A stretch of 64,000 nt of DNA, taken from Stercorarius parasiticus. Lineage: Eukaryota > Chordata > Aves > Charadriiformes > Stercorariidae. The notes under the pieces were generated by a model. That model saw nothing but the letters and a program-made list of their open reading frames with translations. It was not told the origin of the DNA and searched no databases. Each line of letters starts with the position of its first letter. The first letter of the stretch is position 1. Location: positions 62,001 to 126,000 of the forward strand of contig VWZL01004340.1 in the NCBI GenBank assembly GCA_013396915.1, given 5' to 3'. Made by a program: the position numbers and the translations under genes. Below are positions 61,685 to 64,000 of the stretch, piece by piece.

Positions 61685-62594
61685 GTGCTAATTTTTGACA
61701 GTTTCAAAGCATATTTGTTGCTTAAGTAGAACAAAAGAAAGTGATGGCTGTAGTCATCTGAGGATAATGACCTTCGGCCACACCAGGTCCTTCAATGCAC
61801 ATGTGTGTCTTGCGCTGCACTGAACAGCGCCTATAGATACACACATCCAGGAGCACCCCTGCACACCCGGTCCCCAGAGGGGTTTTGCAAACTGCTCATA
61901 TGAACTGTTGCACTAAATTACGTTTAGCTTGAGCGATCAGTAGCTCATCAGTTGACCTCTGGCTCCGATTCCTAGTAACTAGAAGCATCTGACATGAAGC
62001 CCTTAGAGAAGGCACGGGGAAAGAAATAACTGCGCTAATTAAGCTATGCAAAGTGCCTTGGAGGAGAGTGCTCCACTTCAAGGATAACCTGACATTTCTG
62101 ACCCGTTACAAGTAGCGGCAGAAAAATTTCAGGAATTTAATGTGGAGTGTTTAATTAAGACATAGAGGAAAAGAAATCAGTAGAATTTAAAATTGATTTC
62201 TTCCTTAGAGCTAAACCATATCAGCTTGGAAGACTTAGTAAATATTCTTAGCCACTAATGTGTCTTTATTTTGATTGTACAGAAGGTAAATCATCTGCAT
62301 AAACATGATAGAAAACCACATTGGCCTGGCGCATTTATGATTAATTCTTTGCTCACAGTGCAAATGTGAATGCAATAGTCCTATTGCCATATCCTGCTTA
62401 GCACTTAAATATCATTTTTAAAATTTATATCCGTCATTTGAACCTAAGGACACAGAGGAATGTTTAGAATTTTACATGTGATAAATATTTCTTCCTGAGA
62501 GTGAACCTGTAAAAATGAAGCCCATTTAATAATACACTAAGCATCTTTCACATCCCAAAAACCTAACTTCTACAGTATCCTCATGGGAAACATA

Positions 62595-62745
62595 TTGGTT
62601 TATCCATTTTAATAGCATGGTTAAACCGAGGCTTGAAAAAAAACAAAGTGACTTACCAAGGTCAAAACGCATGTTAGATACAGAGCTGGGGAGAGAAAAC
62701 CCGATTCAGATTCCCAGTTGTCTGCTCTACCGGTTTGATGGTATT
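62595..62745 (-). mobile_element. MIR SINE, nearly full core, reverse orientation
   Basis: On the plus strand the order is TTATCCATTTTAATAGCATG, GTTAAACCGAGGCTTG, AAGTGACTTACCAAGGTCAA, AGATACAGAGCTGGGGA, GATTCCCAGTTGTCTGCTCT and ACCGGTTTGATGG. This is the reverse complement of MIR from its 3' half to its tRNA-derived head: CCATTTTACAGATGGG, AAACTGAGGC, AAGTGACTTGCCCAAGGTCA, GGCAGAGCTGGGA, CCAGTCCTGTGCTCT and ACTAGACCATG. All blocks are collinear and evenly spaced. It is the best-preserved SINE in the window. Confidence 0.85.
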
Positions 62746-64000
62746 CCTTTCCTTTCCTATATTTAGGAACAGGTTATCTGTAGGTCCCATTTAAATAAAG
62801 GGTGTTGAATGGGAGACAACTCTTCTTCCTAGCATGGTTTGGAGCCCCCCAGAAGAATTCCTAGTTGTTCTTCAAATGAAAATGTGTGAATTGTTACACA
62901 ATTTGGGTAATAATTTCACTGGTAGACAAAATTCAAGGCTCCTGTATTGTAAAACAGCTCTCCTTTTTAATTTACCCTATAATGCGCTACCTGGCACGTC
63001 TTCATCCAGATTCACCACATCACTGAAGAGTGTCAGAGTACCCTTTTTATAGCTGTAAAGATGAGCTCAGAGCACAGCCCACGCTCTGAATATTTGGGAA
63101 TTCGAAGTTTAGTTCATACTTATCACAGGTGTCAAATTGGGATAGCCCTTCCATACTTCTCCATGTTGCTGAAGATTAAATGAACTGGTTACGATTAATA
63201 CAGGAAGGTCACAACTAATAAAAGTCCTTTCCATCCAGGTGTTTTTATTCAGTGTCTGGAAGAAGACACAAATACTTAGATCAAGTCTCTCTAGACGCAT
63301 TTCTCAGTTTTTCCTGTTGGTGGGAATGCAGAGGACTGGATATGCATCTCCAAACACTCTGGTTTGTGGCTCCAGCTGTATTTAATCTATATACCTAGGC
63401 AACAGCTTCCTATTACTACTAGCTGAAAGAATTACAGTGGAAGCGACTGATGAACCTGAGAAGAATCAGAACAAAGACAGCCTACAGTTACAGCATTTTC
63501 TCCGTCTGACCTCCTAACCAGAGCAGTATCCTGCAGAGAGAGAAATCTAGGTCCCACTGAATGTGAGAAAGTTGACCGGGAAAGGCAGCAGCATCCCTTT
63601 GATGGCAGAGCCAAAGAAGAAAGCTAGCTAACTTTCCATTGTAAAGTTTCCACTGGACCAAAAACAAAACAAGCATTCAGTTCGGTTACGGTTGAGCCTG
63701 GCTTTTTAAATACTTATCTGGGCCTACTATTCTTTCTCCAGTTCTGGACGCCACGTGCTGCGCCCTCGTGCCTTCACTCCTCTCCTGCGGCCACGCAGCC
63801 TGGCTTGGGAACATCTCTGTGCTCTGCATTTCCCAACGGTCTCCTGTGCCAGCCTGAGCCGCCTTGTAGGGTAATAAGCTATTTGCAGGTTTAATACGAT
63901 AAGGAACAAGAAAAAGCATGTTTCTGTTGTTTTATTTACAGAAAAAGCAATGTAACTGGCTCTCCCTGTCTCAGTCGTGTGCTATTAATAAAGTCCATGT
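62746..64000. other. noncoding DNA, no gene seen
   Basis: No gene or repeat recognised to the end of the window. An AATAAA hexamer lies about 13 bases from the right edge (near 63986), so a transcript ending just beyond the window is possible but unsupported. Confidence 0.5.

Noticed and set aside
1..64000. Prokaryotic-type systems, CRISPR arrays, endogenous virus genes, rRNA or snRNA genes
   Set aside because: No regularly spaced repeats, operon-like gene runs, LTR pairs, viral protein motifs or conserved RNA sequences were seen on either strand.

Overview
The window looks like a stretch of a bird nuclear chromosome: intergenic or deep intronic DNA with no protein-coding gene that I can demonstrate. 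The best taxonomic clue is a 5'-truncated CR1 retrotransposon end at 11129-11197. It carries the typical CR1 3' text and two copies of the TCTATGAx octamer. Other recognisable repeats are few and very decayed (MIR SINEs, an L2 reverse-transcriptase relic, a CR1 reverse-transcriptase relic, palindromic ancient elements). That low density fits a bird better than a turtle or crocodilian, but species and locus cannot be named from the sequence.

Layout. 1-6150 is ordinary noncoding DNA with A- and T-runs and CA- and AC-rich simple sequence. 6170-8720 is a CpG-rich zone made of two islands flanking a 723-base assembly gap (7496-8218). The right-hand island contains an almost perfect 133-bp tandem duplication touching the gap. 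This zone is the best promoter candidate in the window. 8720-25450 is mostly unique noncoding DNA holding the CR1 3' end, a small GC-rich patch (14750-14990), a (GTT)8 microsatellite, a decayed CR1 reverse-transcriptase fragment on the minus strand (20535-20640) and a second small gap (22384-22388).

25450-47000 carries most of the ancient repeats: palindromic, MITE-like elements at about 25.5, 26.9, 29.4, 37.1, 45.6 and 46.6 kb, a MIR at 29.8 kb, and a clear but frameshifted L2 reverse-transcriptase C-terminal relic at 33.64-34.03 kb. A second CpG-rich block lies at 40.33-40.76 kb. 47.0-64.0 kb is AT-richer and gene-poor, with two good MIR copies (59.76 and 62.60 kb, the latter on minus) and one weak one (61.47 kb).

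No rRNA, tRNA, snRNA, known microRNA, CRISPR array, intact transposon or operon-like gene set was found. Open frames of 60-217 codons occur at the rate expected by chance, mainly in GC-rich patches, and none shows a family motif except the LINE relics. I did not find an undescribed biological system. The items most worth checking are the gap-adjacent duplication and CpG zone, the family of degenerate palindromes, and two weak coding candidates (982-1171 minus, 14819-15013 plus).
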